NCBI GenBank assembly: GCA_900169235.1
Contig: FWCC01000100.1
Span: 1 to 64,000, forward strand
Length of the DNA stretch: 64,000 nucleotides
Origin: Zarea fungicola
Taxonomy: Eukaryota; Ascomycota; Sordariomycetes; Hypocreales; Cordycipitaceae
Direction of reading: 5' to 3'
Each line of letters starts with the position of its first letter. Position 1 is the first letter of the stretch. Positions 21,705 through 33,750 of the stretch are shown here, in pieces. Under the pieces are notes generated by a model. That model did not search any database. It had not been told where the DNA came from and saw only the letters and a list, made by a program, of their open reading frames with translations. The position numbers and the translations under genes are program-made.

Positions 21705-22805
21705 ATGTCCATAAAGTAAGCTCTCTCGTCGCCTGTCCCCATTTCCTCCTTCTTCATCCTACCCGCCCACCACAATCCGTCCTCCCTTGGACACATCCAA
21801 GCTCCCTTCACTAGCCGGCTCCCTGCCTGCCTCGACGCAAATTCTTCGCTGTTCCCCGCTGCCAACTCCGTTCCACCTCTTCTCCATTCCCTGCCTTGCC
21901 TCCTCGACATCTCTCCCGACGTTCAGACACCTCCTGCAGCCATGGGCTCCGGTCCTGGCCTATGATGGACAATCCTCATGACTACCTCATCTCATTGCCG
22001 ACCTCCCCGCGACAAGTAAAGCCTGACAATGCGCACAGCTGGGTAATGCTCAACGAGAGCGGCTTTGTCAAACTCGGAAATGAGCGTATTCTTCTCAAAC
22101 TAGACTCAAGAATTTCTTGCGATCTATCTGTGCCACAGGAGCTGAAGGCCACCGGTGTGCAATTCCATCGCAAAAGCGACAAGGGTACATTGTTTCTCAC
22201 GAATAAAAGAGTACGCCAGCCAAACGCTCAGCTCGTTCAATCGCGTAACCAACTAACAATCAGCTTCTAAGATTGTCTACCTACCAATTAAAGCAACACA
22301 AGAACCAAAATTCGAGTCCTTTAGCGCTCCCATTCTAAAATTTCAAGACTCAACCACATCGTCCTCCATGTGGTGGGGGTGGGTATGGAAGTCAGATTGT
22401 ATCCCCGTGTCAGGTGGTGGCATTCCGCCAGACCTGCCCCGAGTCGAGGTCAAGTTTACCTTTTCTGACGGTGGTATGATGGAGTTCAACGACGCCTACA
22501 TTCGCCTGCGAGAACGCCTCTTCCAGTTTCAAGAGATGCGCCGGGAATTGGGACCGGGCACAGATATTCCGGACGAACCCCTACCAGCATATGAGGCTGC
22601 TGGCTCTTCTCAGCCATCCGCACCTAGCGCTGCTGCGACATTGGATGTTCCAGCTACGAGACCAGCTCGCTCAGAGAGCTCATCAAGCCGACGGGCACCC
22701 AACGAGCCTCCCCCAGCCTACGACGAGGCTCAGGCACAGCAGATTAGCAACCGACTAGAAGATCACATTCGAGACGGTGTCAATCGTGGGGATAATGACT
22801 CATGA
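21705..22805 (+). CDS. WBP2-like GRAM-domain protein with PPAY tail
   Basis: Exons 21705-21715 (only 11 nt), 22039-22210 and 22272-22805 give 238 residues. The tiny first exon supplies MSI and two bases of Asn; joining it to CTGGGTAATG gives MSINWVML, the conserved start of this fungal family, which is strong support for the model. The GRAM-like domain covers about 1-145 (NESGFVKLGNERIL, GTLFLTNKRIVYLP, ESFSAPIL, then WGWVWKSDCIPVSGGGIPPDLPRVEVKFTF). The tail is Pro/Ser/Ala-rich with PLPAY (near 183) and PPPAY (near 220); the second is a canonical PPxY motif that binds WW domains, for instance of Nedd4/Rsp5 ubiquitin ligases. Family knowledge: mammalian WBP2 is a WW-binding coactivator; the fungal role is unknown to me. 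The first intron is 323 nt, the second 61 nt. Confidence 0.88.
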
Positions 22806-23435
22806 TGTAAACCGAGAATGACAATTGACGTAACATAAAGACGACCCTAGATATGATTGATGTTGGCCACTATTACGGCATAATGAACAAGACACGCATA
22901 CCATGCAGCAATAAATGGCGCTATTCCTGCGCGCGACTCGGTGCGTGCATTTGCACTGGATATATTTATTCCGTTTCACTCCCTGCATTTTTCTACTTTG
23001 GCCAGACGCATGCGTTCATTCCAGCCTCCTGTTCACTCCCTGTGCCATGCCTCCGAGGGGCAAATTATGGCTTTTGGTCCGCACATCGCCAGTCAATTCA
23101 CCAATATTGACCCCGGTATCAATATATTCTCGCAGCAGGAATAGTTAATTTAATTTGGCATATATTTGAAGGTTTTATGTAAGCAATTGGCAAACTCTCT
23201 TACAGCACAGTGACAATTGGCGGCAGTTTTCTACGTACGGCTGCACGTGACCTTTCTCGTGACTGTATAAAGAGCCAGTGGGACCAATCAAAATGCCTCA
23301 ATTCATGACCAGTTTTCGCTCCACGATTTTGGCCGAGAGCTCCCGACCACTTTTGCTTCCAACCCCAAGCCGAACCACCGCCAAAACGCAGCACAAGAAC
23401 CAATTGGCCATTGTTGGTTTTACAGTTCATACACC
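22806..23435. other. Intergenic region upstream of QCR6
   Basis: 3' flank of the GRAM gene and promoter of QCR6. It carries a TATAAAG and several CCAAT/ATTGG motifs (listed separately). No gene seen. Confidence 0.6.
23186..23407 (+). promoter_or_regulatory. CCAAT cluster and TATA element upstream of QCR6
   Basis: ATTGG at 23186-23190 and 23216-23220, CCAAT at 23284-23288, and an overlapping CCAATTGG at 23400-23407; TATAAAG at 23266-23272. CCAAT boxes are bound by the Hap/CBC complex, which in fungi controls respiratory genes, so regulation of QCR6 by it is a reasonable inference. Confidence 0.45.
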
Positions 23436-24369
23436 ATGGGTATCTGGGACACATTCACCGATCTTGTCGAGGCCGTGACGCCCTGGAGCGTCGTCGAGGC
23501 CGAGGCTCCTGCCGCTGCTCCTCAGGTAAGCCACACCGAGTACCCCTTGTGACTTGGTTCGACATAGTTGCCAGCTGAACCAATTGGCCCCAAGCGATGG
23601 CCGACATGGGCAGTTCGAATGCAACGGATGAGCCGGAATGGCTTCATGGTCCATGACCTAATAGTTGACTAACGCGCGGATACAGGAGGAGGAACCCGCA
23701 GCCGAGGCCAAGGAAGAAACCACTGAAGAGGCCGCCGAGGAGGAGGCTCAGCCCGAGGTTGCCGAGAAGGAGGAGGAGGCGGCTGAGCCCGAGGAGGGCG
23801 AAGAGGAAGAGGAAGAAGAGGAGGAGGAAGACGAGGAGGAGATTGTCGACCCCAAGGAGACACTCGAAGAAGGTCCGTTTAACTTCCCTCGTTCCCGCCG
23901 AACACGAACTTTTATCGCAAAGAAGCGCATCCGCCACCACATTTGCGACGATGAATTTATGTGCTCACACGATTGATTTCTTTTCGGCGCGACGATGCAC
24001 ACCCATATATCTATCCGGCCCATAGGCATGCTAACTGTTCTTGACTTTTGCAGAGTGCAAGAACTCCAAGGAGTGTGCCCCCGCCAAGCACCACTTTGAC
24101 CACTGCGTCGAGCGCGTCCAGGAGCAGGAGGGCAATGGCGAGGTCAAGGAGGACTGCGTTGAAGAGTGTACGTTTTTGATAATCCCCCCGGATCCACCAC
24201 GACAACGACCGAAACACGGCATCTTGTTCCGGGTTGGAAAGCGGCGTGCCTGACCGCGTCGGGTAATTGGCATATAGAGTTTTTGCTAACATTTTATGGT
24301 ATAGTCTTCCACCTTGCTCACTGCGCCACCGCTTGCGCCGCTCCCAAGCTGTGGTCCAAGCTGAAATAA
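23436..24369 (+). CDS. QCR6: Ubiquinol-cytochrome c reductase hinge subunit
   Basis: Four exons, 23436-23525, 23686-23872, 24054-24167 and 24305-24369, give 151 residues. The N-terminal part MGIWDTFTDLVEAVTPW is followed by an almost wholly acidic segment (residues about 31-90) including a run of around a dozen Glu/Asp, then KNSKECAPAKHHFDHCVERV and EDCVEEFFHLAHCATACAAPKLWSKLK. The paired cysteines and the FFHL...APKLW end match the hinge protein of respiratory complex III, an intermembrane-space subunit that helps dock cytochrome c to cytochrome c1. The acidic tract is a family trait, though long here. Three introns of 160, 181 and 137 nt in a gene this small is notable; the first has a GACTAAC branch site. 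Upstream CCAAT boxes fit a respiratory gene. Confidence 0.95.
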
Positions 24370-27300
24370 ACTTGTCAAAACCACACTGACGCAACTTGTG
24401 GGAAATCACGGCTTTTTACGTTCGGCCGAACCAATCCAGGAAATAAAAGGGATTGATAACTTATTCCACTCTGATGATGTATAAAAAGGGGATGGCCAAT
24501 CAAAAGAAGGATATTGCATGAGGAAGTATGAAGCAAGAAAATCAAGGGCTTACCTTGAAGGGGTGTGTGTCGCTGTGATTGGCCGCACGTTACTGCTGCT
24601 GTAACAAGTTTCTGGGGGTAGCCTGGCAACTCGTTGGAGCTTCATGTGGAGATGCCAGGAAGTGGGAGGGGGGCTGCAGTTCTCCATGTACGACTTGAGG
24701 ACTTTGTTTGTATCATACGCTTCAGCGCCTACAATAGAATTTTTCTCTCTTGATAAACGTCTTGCTAGTCCGGTTGTTGATGTACACTTGCAACGACGGT
24801 GGGTTGGTTGACGAATGGATACCTGTGACCTCTGGCAGGGGCATTTGCATCATAGAATGAATCGGACAGAAAACTCGGTGTATCATTGAATCGCGGCAGC
24901 AGAGGTAGCCGCTCCACGCCATGGCTGGTACAAGGGCATAGCTGTGTGTGTTCTTTTCGGGCTTGCGAGACTAGTTATCGAATTATCATCCGCATGTTGG
25001 GCAGTGTATTGGTTTCTCTTGCCAATACCCGTTGCTAAACTTCCACAAGGGACCAACATGTGGACGGAATGAAAGTGGCGAAGCCCGTCATAGGATGTAT
25101 GTACCCTAAGGTCATGCAGGAAGTTGGCGTCACGAGCAACGATAAACAAAACGTATTGTGACGAAGTGCAGAACAAAATATTTTGTCATTGCTGAATTTA
25201 ATCTTTCCAGAAGAGTGAGACAAAGATGATTTTCAAGTTGATGTCGCCGTTTACTTCTGTGGAGTTTGTCAAGTTATGCGTATGTTTGAGAAGACTTTGT
25301 TTGTCCCTTTCGTCCTTGAGGGGCTTGCCGAGTAAACGAAGAATAAATCCAAGGTGATAGCATAGTCAGAGAAGAAACTGGCCCCTGGTAGTACAAAGAC
25401 AACAAACAGAGAAAAAAATAGAAGGCGACAAAAAAAGAACCAAAGTTGGTCGTTTGCAACGCAGTTTCAAGTATCTCTATCTGCGATAGTGTACTAGTAA
25501 TGTGTCTGAGCAAGAAAAGAAAAGTGGTATATTGTGGGTGCAGTATCTTATTCAGGCACGTTTCAGCGCTCTAGTTTCCAGTTTGCCTTTGGAAACTTTA
25601 TTATTAGTCTTTCTACAAGGAAATCTGCACGAGTCAAGCACATACAAGGATTGATAGGGTTTGCCCAACGAAGTCCATTTTACAGAGGATTAATTCATCG
25701 TTTGTCTGCGCCCGTTCTCTCCCAAACAAAGAGAGAGCAGATGCCCACAAAAGATGGCAAAATTATTCAAAAGTGAGTAGCTAGAGTTGTGAGCTGCAAA
25801 AGAGGTAACTGAGAGGTAGTACTGGAGAAGAGCCTCCATTATCAAATTTTCATTGCGCGTTGGCCGATTGGCTACTTAGCGAGATTGACGAGGAATGGCA
25901 ATTACCTAATTACATGCCATGTACAAATCTAGTGTTAAAACTAATTTAACGTTTCATTTGCGATTTTAGCTTGTGATTTCAGCCGGGCTCGCGAGTCGAG
26001 TCGTTTTTGGCAATCCGCGGATCGGCAGGTTCCAGCTTTCCATGTGCCTGCAGGGCATAGTTCGGCCAGCGTTGCATCAAATACTTTTTCAAATAGCGTG
26101 AATGGGCTGTTTGCATGTACTGCATTAATAGATGGCCCTTGCAGGTAATAATCTCGGCAGCAAGCTGAAGGCGGGAACCTGAGCTACTGGAGTGGTGTTA
26201 TTACGCGGCGTTCGGCGGTGCATCAGGTCTGGTGTGTTTCTGAGTTGTCTGTGCAATGAATAAAAAGATTGAGAGGATTCGTTCCCTGTACAAGTTGTTT
26301 TGTGTATCTGGGGGCAAAACAAAAGGAGTAGATGTGCAGTGAGCTGACAATGCCGGAGGCCCATGTCGCAGTTTGACGGGCAGCGTCTATAGACAGACCC
26401 AGTTGAGAAGATTGTTTTGCATACAACTATATTCGATGGATGGATTCGTATACGGAAGGGCAAGGGAAAGGGAATCGAAAGACTTGCTTGGCAATCTCGA
26501 ACGGAGCAGCCGTTGACGGTACAGAGCAGCTTGGCGTGTGAAGCGAGCGTACGCCATTAAGGCTTGGTTGATTCAATTTGAGATTTGAACATGCCCTTTG
26601 ATCACTATAGATATATATATTAAGTCGCATTTTATTTTATTTCGAAAATATCAAGTACAAGATACGCCATGTGGCGGTTGGACACGGCCGACGGCGGCCG
26701 ACTGTGGGCTACCGCACAGTCCTCCGTTTCATTAATAACGGCAAAGGGTCAGAGATAGAATCGCGTTATCTTGTGATGGACCAGAACGAAGCTATCCAAA
26801 AAAAAAAAAAAGGAAAGGAAAGGCTATACGAACGGATAGACTAGCGGGAAGAAGGCTTGCACTAAAATCTAAAGGATAGTGATGCTGGCAGCCTTATTTG
26901 TACACGGTTAGAGATTGGGAGGCTGCAGGGGGCGAAACGCAGCTGAAGGAGTGCCCTTGCTGATCGCCTGTATGCTCACGCTAGAGCAGAAATGTGGTTC
27001 CGGAAGGATGGTATCAAGTAAATGTGTACGTAGGCAAGTTGGATAGACGAGAGAGGAGCTCGAGCACAGGCAGATTTAGTGGCGGGCTCGTATGGTGGGC
27101 GGAGGAGGAAGTGGCTTTTCTGGGGAGTATGTACATACATCGCCATGACTGCAGTTATATTACAACGACCAGAGTACATAGGATTTTTATGGCTCTAGGG
27201 AAGTCATTAGCAGCGACCCCCAGTATTTACTCAGCCAGTTATTATTAAACTACTGCAACTAGTTAGCCAACGTTAGTCCTTTGGACAGAAAACCTCTGGT

Positions 27301-29027
27301 GGCTTAAAATGGCAGGTTGCGTTAGTCTCTGGACAATAGGTCACCAGTCGCTGCCACTGTGGCTTTTGGCTTGCCGGAAGGCGGGTCGCAATCTGGCCTA
27401 GCTTCATAACAGCCACCAGCCGCATTGTGTATAATTTGCGTGTTGGATGAACAGAATTTTGAGAGACCTTTTCCTACGACAAAAGAAGGTGGGGGGGCAT
27501 TATTTCCTTGGAAATAAAAGTCCTGGAGGGGCAATTATCAATCCGCTGTTGTACTGGCCCCCTCCGCCCCTCCCGGAATTATATGCAGCATTAACCATTT
27601 GCCATGGCACAGGCCCAATGACCATGACCATGACGCAGCTCCCGCTGCAGCGGTTTGGCGGGTCGCGGTCAGTGGACTTGCCAGTGGACTCGCCGGCGGA
27701 GCCCCAGTGACAAGACCCCTGAAGGTGCCATGCGGGCGGGGCGGCGAGTGGCCATTTCCAATGCTGAGACGCAGCCGTAGCCTCCTTCCCTTGTGCCATG
27801 AGCGTGATTTATGAGAATGCAGGTTAGTATCTTTGCATGCAGATATATAGAGAGGGCTGTGTCGATAAAATAAAGGGCTGCCGCGATTACATCTAGAAAG
27901 GCAAGCTAGCGTCTTTCCCCTTCCCCTCCTTCAGCATATCTCGGTGCGCGCTGTAGGGCTTTTTGCCGCAATACTTTGTACGCTGTTCTCCCTACTCTGT
28001 ATTGTAGTGCAACCAAGTATCACAAACATTGCGTCGCTCTTTCCTGCCCGCTCATACAAAAGGGACAAACATCTTTGTACTCATTACCTTTACTACATTG
28101 CACCTCTTTTGCTTCCCTCGGTCACGATATATATATATATATATATTCATATATTCATATAATTGCCTAGCCCATTGAGCGATAACCAACTGCCGGCTTA
28201 CCGATTTCCGACTCATCAAACGCTCTCATATCTCGATCCCCTCCGTTTCGCCTTATCCGACGACGATAGTTTGAAATCTTACATAGATCCACCACCAAAA
28301 CGCCCACCAACTTGGTTGAGAAGGACAAATCAGCAAAGCTTTCGTCCTCGTTTTGCGACGTTTAAGAAAACAGCCTCCCCGTCCCTCGCCTCCCGTCTTA
28401 CCAACTTGCAAAGTCCGAAGACCTGTGGTTCTTCCAGCTTCAATCAGAAGCCATCCGCGCCGCGCGGACCGACTTCCCCAACTTTGGATACCACACGACC
28501 ACTAGCACCCCGCAAAATCAATCAACGAGTTAGCTTCCACCCTACCCATCCTCCCCTCCCACCCTTGCAAGCCGTCTCTCGCTAGGTCTCGGTGGTTAGT
28601 TTAGTAGTCCTTCCGTTTGGGCGCCGCCCGCCACTCCAGGTTCCTCCGTCCGCTTGCCAACCCCCGAAAATCCAGCCCTTCTGAGTTTTGGTTATCAGAG
28701 CTGGCCTTGTCTTTTTGATCCTTCTTTCTTGGTCCGTCTCCGTTCCTTGTTGCGCGCGCGCAGTGTGCCCCGGTTTTGGTCACAACATCTGCCCAGCCGC
28801 TGTTCGATTTCTTCGATTGTCTCACCCTCCTGCCAAGCTGGGACAAACCGCCCGCCCACAGGTAACTGCAGCACTCTCGCCGAGTCCCGCGAAAGTCGCA
28901 AACAGACCCGTCACCTCGGCCAATTGCCAGCTGCCAGCTGCCGGCTGCCAGGCTGTTGCAAACGCAAAGTTCATCTCCCAACTTTTAAGTCACCGCTGCG
29001 CGCACAGTTGAACAGCCTCCCGGCATC
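24370..29027. other. Long intergenic region between QCR6 and the transporter
   Basis: No gene recognised in 4.7 kb. It contains an (AT)n microsatellite near 28127-28160 and a pyrimidine-rich leader from about 27900. A 140-codon Pro/Ser-rich ORF at 28163-28585 is judged to be leader sequence. A short GC-rich palindromic stretch lies near 26684-26710. Confidence 0.5.
28127..28160. repeat. (AT)n microsatellite
   Basis: AT dinucleotides followed by two ATTCAT units. Confidence 0.85.
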
Positions 29028-30602
29028 ATGGATGACGGCAAATCCGACTCGCCAATTTACAGCCTGCGTGAGCAGCCGACCGCTGAAATGAGCCTTAGCG
29101 AGACACACACACAATATCGCACATATAAGCGCCGCTGGTTCGGTTTATTTCAGTTGGTCTTGATGAACATTGTTGTATCATGGACTGTAAGTATACGTAC
29201 CATTTGCGCCGCTCTCATGCCCTTATTCCAGATGTACTAACCAAAGTCCAACTTCTTTTCAGTGGCTATCGTACGCTCCTGTCGCGAACCAGTCGGCCGC
29301 GTTCTATGGCGTCTCCAACAACGACATCAACTGGATCAGCATCGCCTTCTTCTTTGCGTTTGTCGTCGCCACTGTTCCAGCTATCATTGCTCTCCATCGC
29401 TCACCCCGGATCGCCATTCTCGCCTCCGCCCTACTCATGCTTCTTGGCAATTGGATCCGCTATGCAGGCTCCAAAAACCGAGCTGGTGGGCAGTACTCGT
29501 ACGCCATGGCCGGCACGTTCATCGTCGGACTCGCCCAGCCCTTTGTCCTTGGCGCACCCACTCGTTACTCAGATCTCTGGTTCACCACCCGGGGCCGTCT
29601 GACTGCCACTGCCGTCACCAGTCTGGCGAATCCCTTCGGTTCTGCCCTGGGTCAGCTCATCAACCCTCTCTGGGTCTCCAAAACGGGTGATATCTCCAAC
29701 ATGGTTCTCTACGTTGCCATCATAGTGAGTTTTTCTTTGCATCCCTCTTTTATATGCTTCCACCAAAGACATGCCATTCTGTTTTCAAACAACAGAGTCT
29801 GCCAAAACACAGTCAGTACTTCAATGTATGCTAACCCGCTCTCCAGGCCTCTGTTGCATGTGTTCCCGCCCTCGCCATTCCCTCGCGGCCACCGACGCCT
29901 CCAGGCCCAACAGGTGAGGAGCCCAAGATTCAGCTCCGTGCCTCAGCCCGCGCAGTCCTCTCCTCCCCCGAGCTCTGGCTCATGCTCATCCCATTCTTCA
30001 TCTTTGTCGGCTTCTTCAACTCGTTCAACTCTCTGCTCAACCAGATCCTCGTCCCCTACGGCTTCAGCGATGACCAAGCCGGCATCGGCGGTGCCGTTTC
30101 CATTGCTGTCGGCATCGTCTGCGCCGCCATCACCTCGCCGCTCATCGCCCGCACGCACTCCCTCATTCTCTCCATCAAGATCCTCGTCCCTATCCTGGGA
30201 ATCAGTTACCTCATCTTTCTATGGATGCCCGAGACCCGTTCCATTGCCGGCCCCTACGTCATCCTCGCCTTCCTTGGCGCCTCGAGTTTTTCTCTCGTCC
30301 CTGTTGCCCTCGAGTTTCTCACCGAAATCAGTCATCCACTGGGACCAGAGGTCACCTCGACTGTGGCCTGGGCCGGAGGCCAAATCTTTGGCGCCATCTT
30401 CCTCATCGTTGGTGGCCACCTCGTCGATGGCGACGATGGCCATCCACCACAGAATATGAAGCGCTACCTCATTCTACAGGCTGTCATCGCCATGGTCGTC
30501 ATGCCTGTCCCCATCATGCTGGGACTCTTTGGTCGCAAGGACAAGGTCGAGCTACGCAGACACAACACTGACACGTCTCGTCGTACTGTTGGAACCGCCT
30601 AA
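29028..30602 (+). CDS. FLVCR/SLC49-type major facilitator transporter
   Basis: Exons 29028-29186, 29263-29724 and 29847-30602 give 458 residues. A short polar N-terminus with [21 protein letters not shown] leads to about 12 hydrophobic segments split by a polar central loop (about 215-235, [16 protein letters not shown]). Family marks: YKRRWFGL at the first helix, [43 protein letters not shown] and a C-terminal half with [15 protein letters not shown] and [17 protein letters not shown]. This is the SLC49 branch (FLVCR1/2, DIRC2). Animal members move choline, ethanolamine or haem-related cargo; the fungal substrate is not known to me. Plasma membrane or vacuole are both possible. Introns carry TACTAAC and GCTAAC branch sites. 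Convergent with ERG27. Confidence 0.92.
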
Positions 30603-31080
30603 ATGAGCTAGGCTTTTCTTTTCCCTTTTTTCCGTTTTTTTTATCATGACTCTCTCGCTCTTAACATTGCTTTTTGCTTCTTAAATATCCCATCCGCCGT
30701 CGACTGGTTACAATGTTGTTCGTTATTTGATGAAATTGTGAGGACATGATTTAGGCCTCTCTTTTTGGTCCTGTTCGTTTTTTGTACTGTACAAATATCT
30801 AAAATGGCCGTACATACACACCACCTTTGAAATACCATCGTTCAAAGATATTACCTTGAAGGAAGAATGAATTTCATCTTGCATGAAATAGGAATATTAG
30901 AAATTCGCCACCTGTATTAGTGTAAGTGATTAAATATGTACGTGGCAATAAAATATGTGCTAGGCCCCCAAAGAAATAGTGTTTCCTTGGCCTCATTATG
31001 CCTTTCCTTAACACAAAAAGAGAGCTCATCTCTCTGCTTTGAATTTCGCATATCTTTTTCCTTCTTCTCGGTTTCCTTTT
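30603..31080. other. Convergent 3' spacer
   Basis: AT-rich 3' flanks; no gene seen. Confidence 0.6.
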
Positions 31081-33081
31081 TCAGTCATCCGCCAGAATAG
31101 TCTCCCACTGCAATCGCATCCTCTCCATTTCCTGCCAACACGCCACACCCAATTCTTCAAACTCCAACACGTCGGCCTTTGTCGCTGTCTGCGCCCCGGC
31201 CCTGCGGCCGCGCTTTGTATTCAGCAGACCTGGTGTCGTGTCGTCGGCTGGATCTTCGCCGGCGCCGCGCCAACCCCATTCGTCGACCTCTGTCGGCTTG
31301 ACAAACTCGTTGCCCATGCGGTCGCACCCGCTGCCCCATTTGATGCGCTCGGCGTCGAGCTCGTCGAGGGCCGCCTGCTCCTGCAGCGCGATCCACGCGG
31401 GGGCGGAGGCGCCGCAGTACGGTGTCAAGGTGTGCCAGGGGGAGCCCAGCCAGCGGCAGAGCAGGACGGCGGCCTGGTAGAGCCAGAACAGCCAGGACGG
31501 GAGCGGGAACAACGTGCTGGCGACGATACCCGGGTGTGTGAGGTACATGCGAGGGGGGATAACGAGGAGATCCTGCTTCTCGGCGCTGCTGCCGCCGCTG
31601 CTGCTATTGCTGTCATCTTCCACGTCGGTCTCCGAGTCTGAGTGCAGGCTTCGAGGCTGCGCCGCGGTTCCGAGGAGGGATGCCCTGTAGGGCTGGACGG
31701 CTGGCAGACTGCATGTGAGGGAGATAATGTCAGTGAGGCGCTTGGACGACTCGTATTCGACGGACTGGTTGAGGCACTGTATATCGTCGACGGAAAAGGC
31801 GGCGCTGTGCGCCTCGAGGCTGCTGGACCAGATGATGCGCCCCGGCGCGAGGCCCGAGTCGCGCTGGCGACTCAGCAGCGGCGCCAACGTGTGGGAGAGG
31901 CAGTAGTGTCCAAAGGTACAAGCGGTGAATACTTCGACAAGCAGCGGTTTGTCAGGCTGCAAGAAAAAAGGCAACAATGTCAGTAAAAAAGAGTGCCAGT
32001 AATGGAAAGTCAGTCAGTATTGGGCTTAGCGCGCAGCCGAGACGGCTGACGATCTGAGATCTGCCAGCACCCCCTCACACTCAAAGTCCCAACAAGGGCA
32101 GATCAAAATCAAAAACGTACATAGTTAAAGCTGGACCGCTCGTTCAGTATACCTGTCGGCAATACATCCTTAAAGTTTGGGCGCGTGGCAGTCTCGATTA
32201 TGCCCCTGGAAAGGATTGACCAAATGGCGCCTCCCCAGTTCACACCCGACCACCCTCCAAAAGCTGCGTTGTAAACGACGCTGTCGAGCCTTGGGATACG
32301 CACGTTCTTAAGGTACTCGCCGTCGAGGCCGTCCGGGTTGCTGACTGTGCCGCGGCACAGCGCGTCAGCGAAGGCATACAGGCCCCTGAGGTCGCACAAG
32401 TCCAGCGACAGGGAGAGGATGTGTATGCGTTCTACGGTGTCCTGCCATCGGTAAGAATCCTCACCGCCGGTGCGGCTGCGCAGGTTGGTTGTAGGGTCCT
32501 GCGCGGCGGCCTTGGCGTAGGCGCGCAGTGTTCGGATCGTTTCGCGGGACTTCGTTTGGCTGCGCGTCGTGGGAATGAGGATCAGGTGCGACGTCAGCGA
32601 TCGCGTGGCCAGGAAATCGTTTATGAGGCGCTGTGCGATACCTAGACCGATCCCGCTGGGTCGTTTGAGACGCAGGTGTTAGCTTGGACTGGATCATGTT
32701 TACGCAGAAGCGGCATCTCCCTGGGCTTGGGTAGTAAGGGGGAGGGGCTGATTCATCATGGCACAATGAAGGGTTTGGGGTCAAGGGTAGCTTGAGCGTG
32801 GAAGGGCAAAGGAGCATTTGTAACCAAGGAAAAGATCCGAAACCAAACCGAGAAATGGGAGTCTTCGGCCGTCCGTTTAACTTTGCATGATTGGCCGCGT
32901 CCTGAATCTCTGCTTCTGCTTTTCTCTCTCTTGTTTTCCCTCTTCTATAAATGCGATTTCTCTCAGGTTCCAAAACCCATGGTATTTACCTGTTCGCTCC
33001 TGTGATCAAGACAAAGAGCTGGTCTTGCGGTGGGACACTTTCCCATGGTGCAGGCTGCGCGATCGGGACGGCCGCGATCAT
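31081..33081 (-). CDS. ERG27: 3-keto sterol reductase
   Basis: Exons 33081-32990, 32655-32121 and 31956-31081 give 500 residues, near the size I recall for the Botrytis enzyme. The first join creates the NADPH motif TGANSGIG (residues about 27-34), good support for the 334-nt first intron. Then come LILIPTTRSQTKSRETIRTLR, VVYNAAFGGWSGVNW, VFTACTFGHYCLSH, the Ser cluster IIWSSSLEAH and the catalytic YESSK (Tyr about 277, Lys about 281), so this is a short-chain dehydrogenase. The long middle insert rich in Ser/Asp (around DVEDDSNSSSGG) and the C-terminal WGSGCDR are as in fungal Erg27. Function: reduction of the 3-keto intermediate during C-4 demethylation in ergosterol synthesis, at the endoplasmic reticulum. 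It is the target of hydroxyanilide fungicides such as fenhexamid. No sterol gene is nearby. Confidence 0.93.
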
Positions 33082-33750
33082 TATAACTGGTGTTGGTTCG
33101 TCCCTGATATGGTCAATCTTCCGTATGGCCTTGCTCTCCAAGGAATATGGCTTGTAGCATCAGTGTGTGAGGGAAGAGTAGTCCCGCTGTCTCATTTCTC
33201 AATAACCCCCGTTTGGCCCAATTCCCGCCGGGAAAAATCAAGTTCGGCAATCTCCAGTCTTCTCCTGGCTTCCCGAGTACGAATCCGATTTAGGTGGGGT
33301 GGTCCCCTGCAGCCAAAAATGCAATTCAGATGCAATGTCACTTACTGAAGGAGACTTTGCAGGTATGTATGGACTAAATTTAAGCTGATTACTATATGCG
33401 TAGTTTTTTTTTCATCAATAGTTTTAACCGAAACTCCGTACGCAGCATTTCTTAGGAGCAGGAGTGTACTTATAATTTTGTATGTAGCTGCCTAGCGAAT
33501 AAAAAAGCGCTTAAGAGTAGTCTAAAAGTTTCGCTGGCAGAAGAGCAAAGTCATGAACCGATTTCTTTATATTATTTTCTTCTTTTTTACATTAAATTCT
33601 TTACTTGGAGCTATCGTAACACCTGTTTGAGCGGTTGATTTATTGGGAAGCAAAGAAACGCGCTTATACTCCTTTCTCTAGATTGGTCGTGAGCTGGGAA
33701 AGATCATTGGCTCGATACTTTTTTTTTCGCAGTCTCTCGTTAGATGTAGT
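33082..33750. other. Spacer between vigilin 3' end and ERG27 start
   Basis: Holds the ERG27 promoter and the vigilin 3' flank, both transcribed leftward. AT-rich with a GTTTTTTTTTCAT run near 33402. No gene seen. Confidence 0.6.

Noticed and set aside
21082..21814. Two overlapping ORFs near 195 codons upstream of the GRAM gene
   Set aside because: C/T-rich low complexity that opens several frames at once; it overlaps the start of the better supported gene.
28163..28585. 140-codon Pro/Ser-rich ORF upstream of the transporter
   Set aside because: Sits in a pyrimidine-rich leader, lacks an ATG start at its opening and has no domain.
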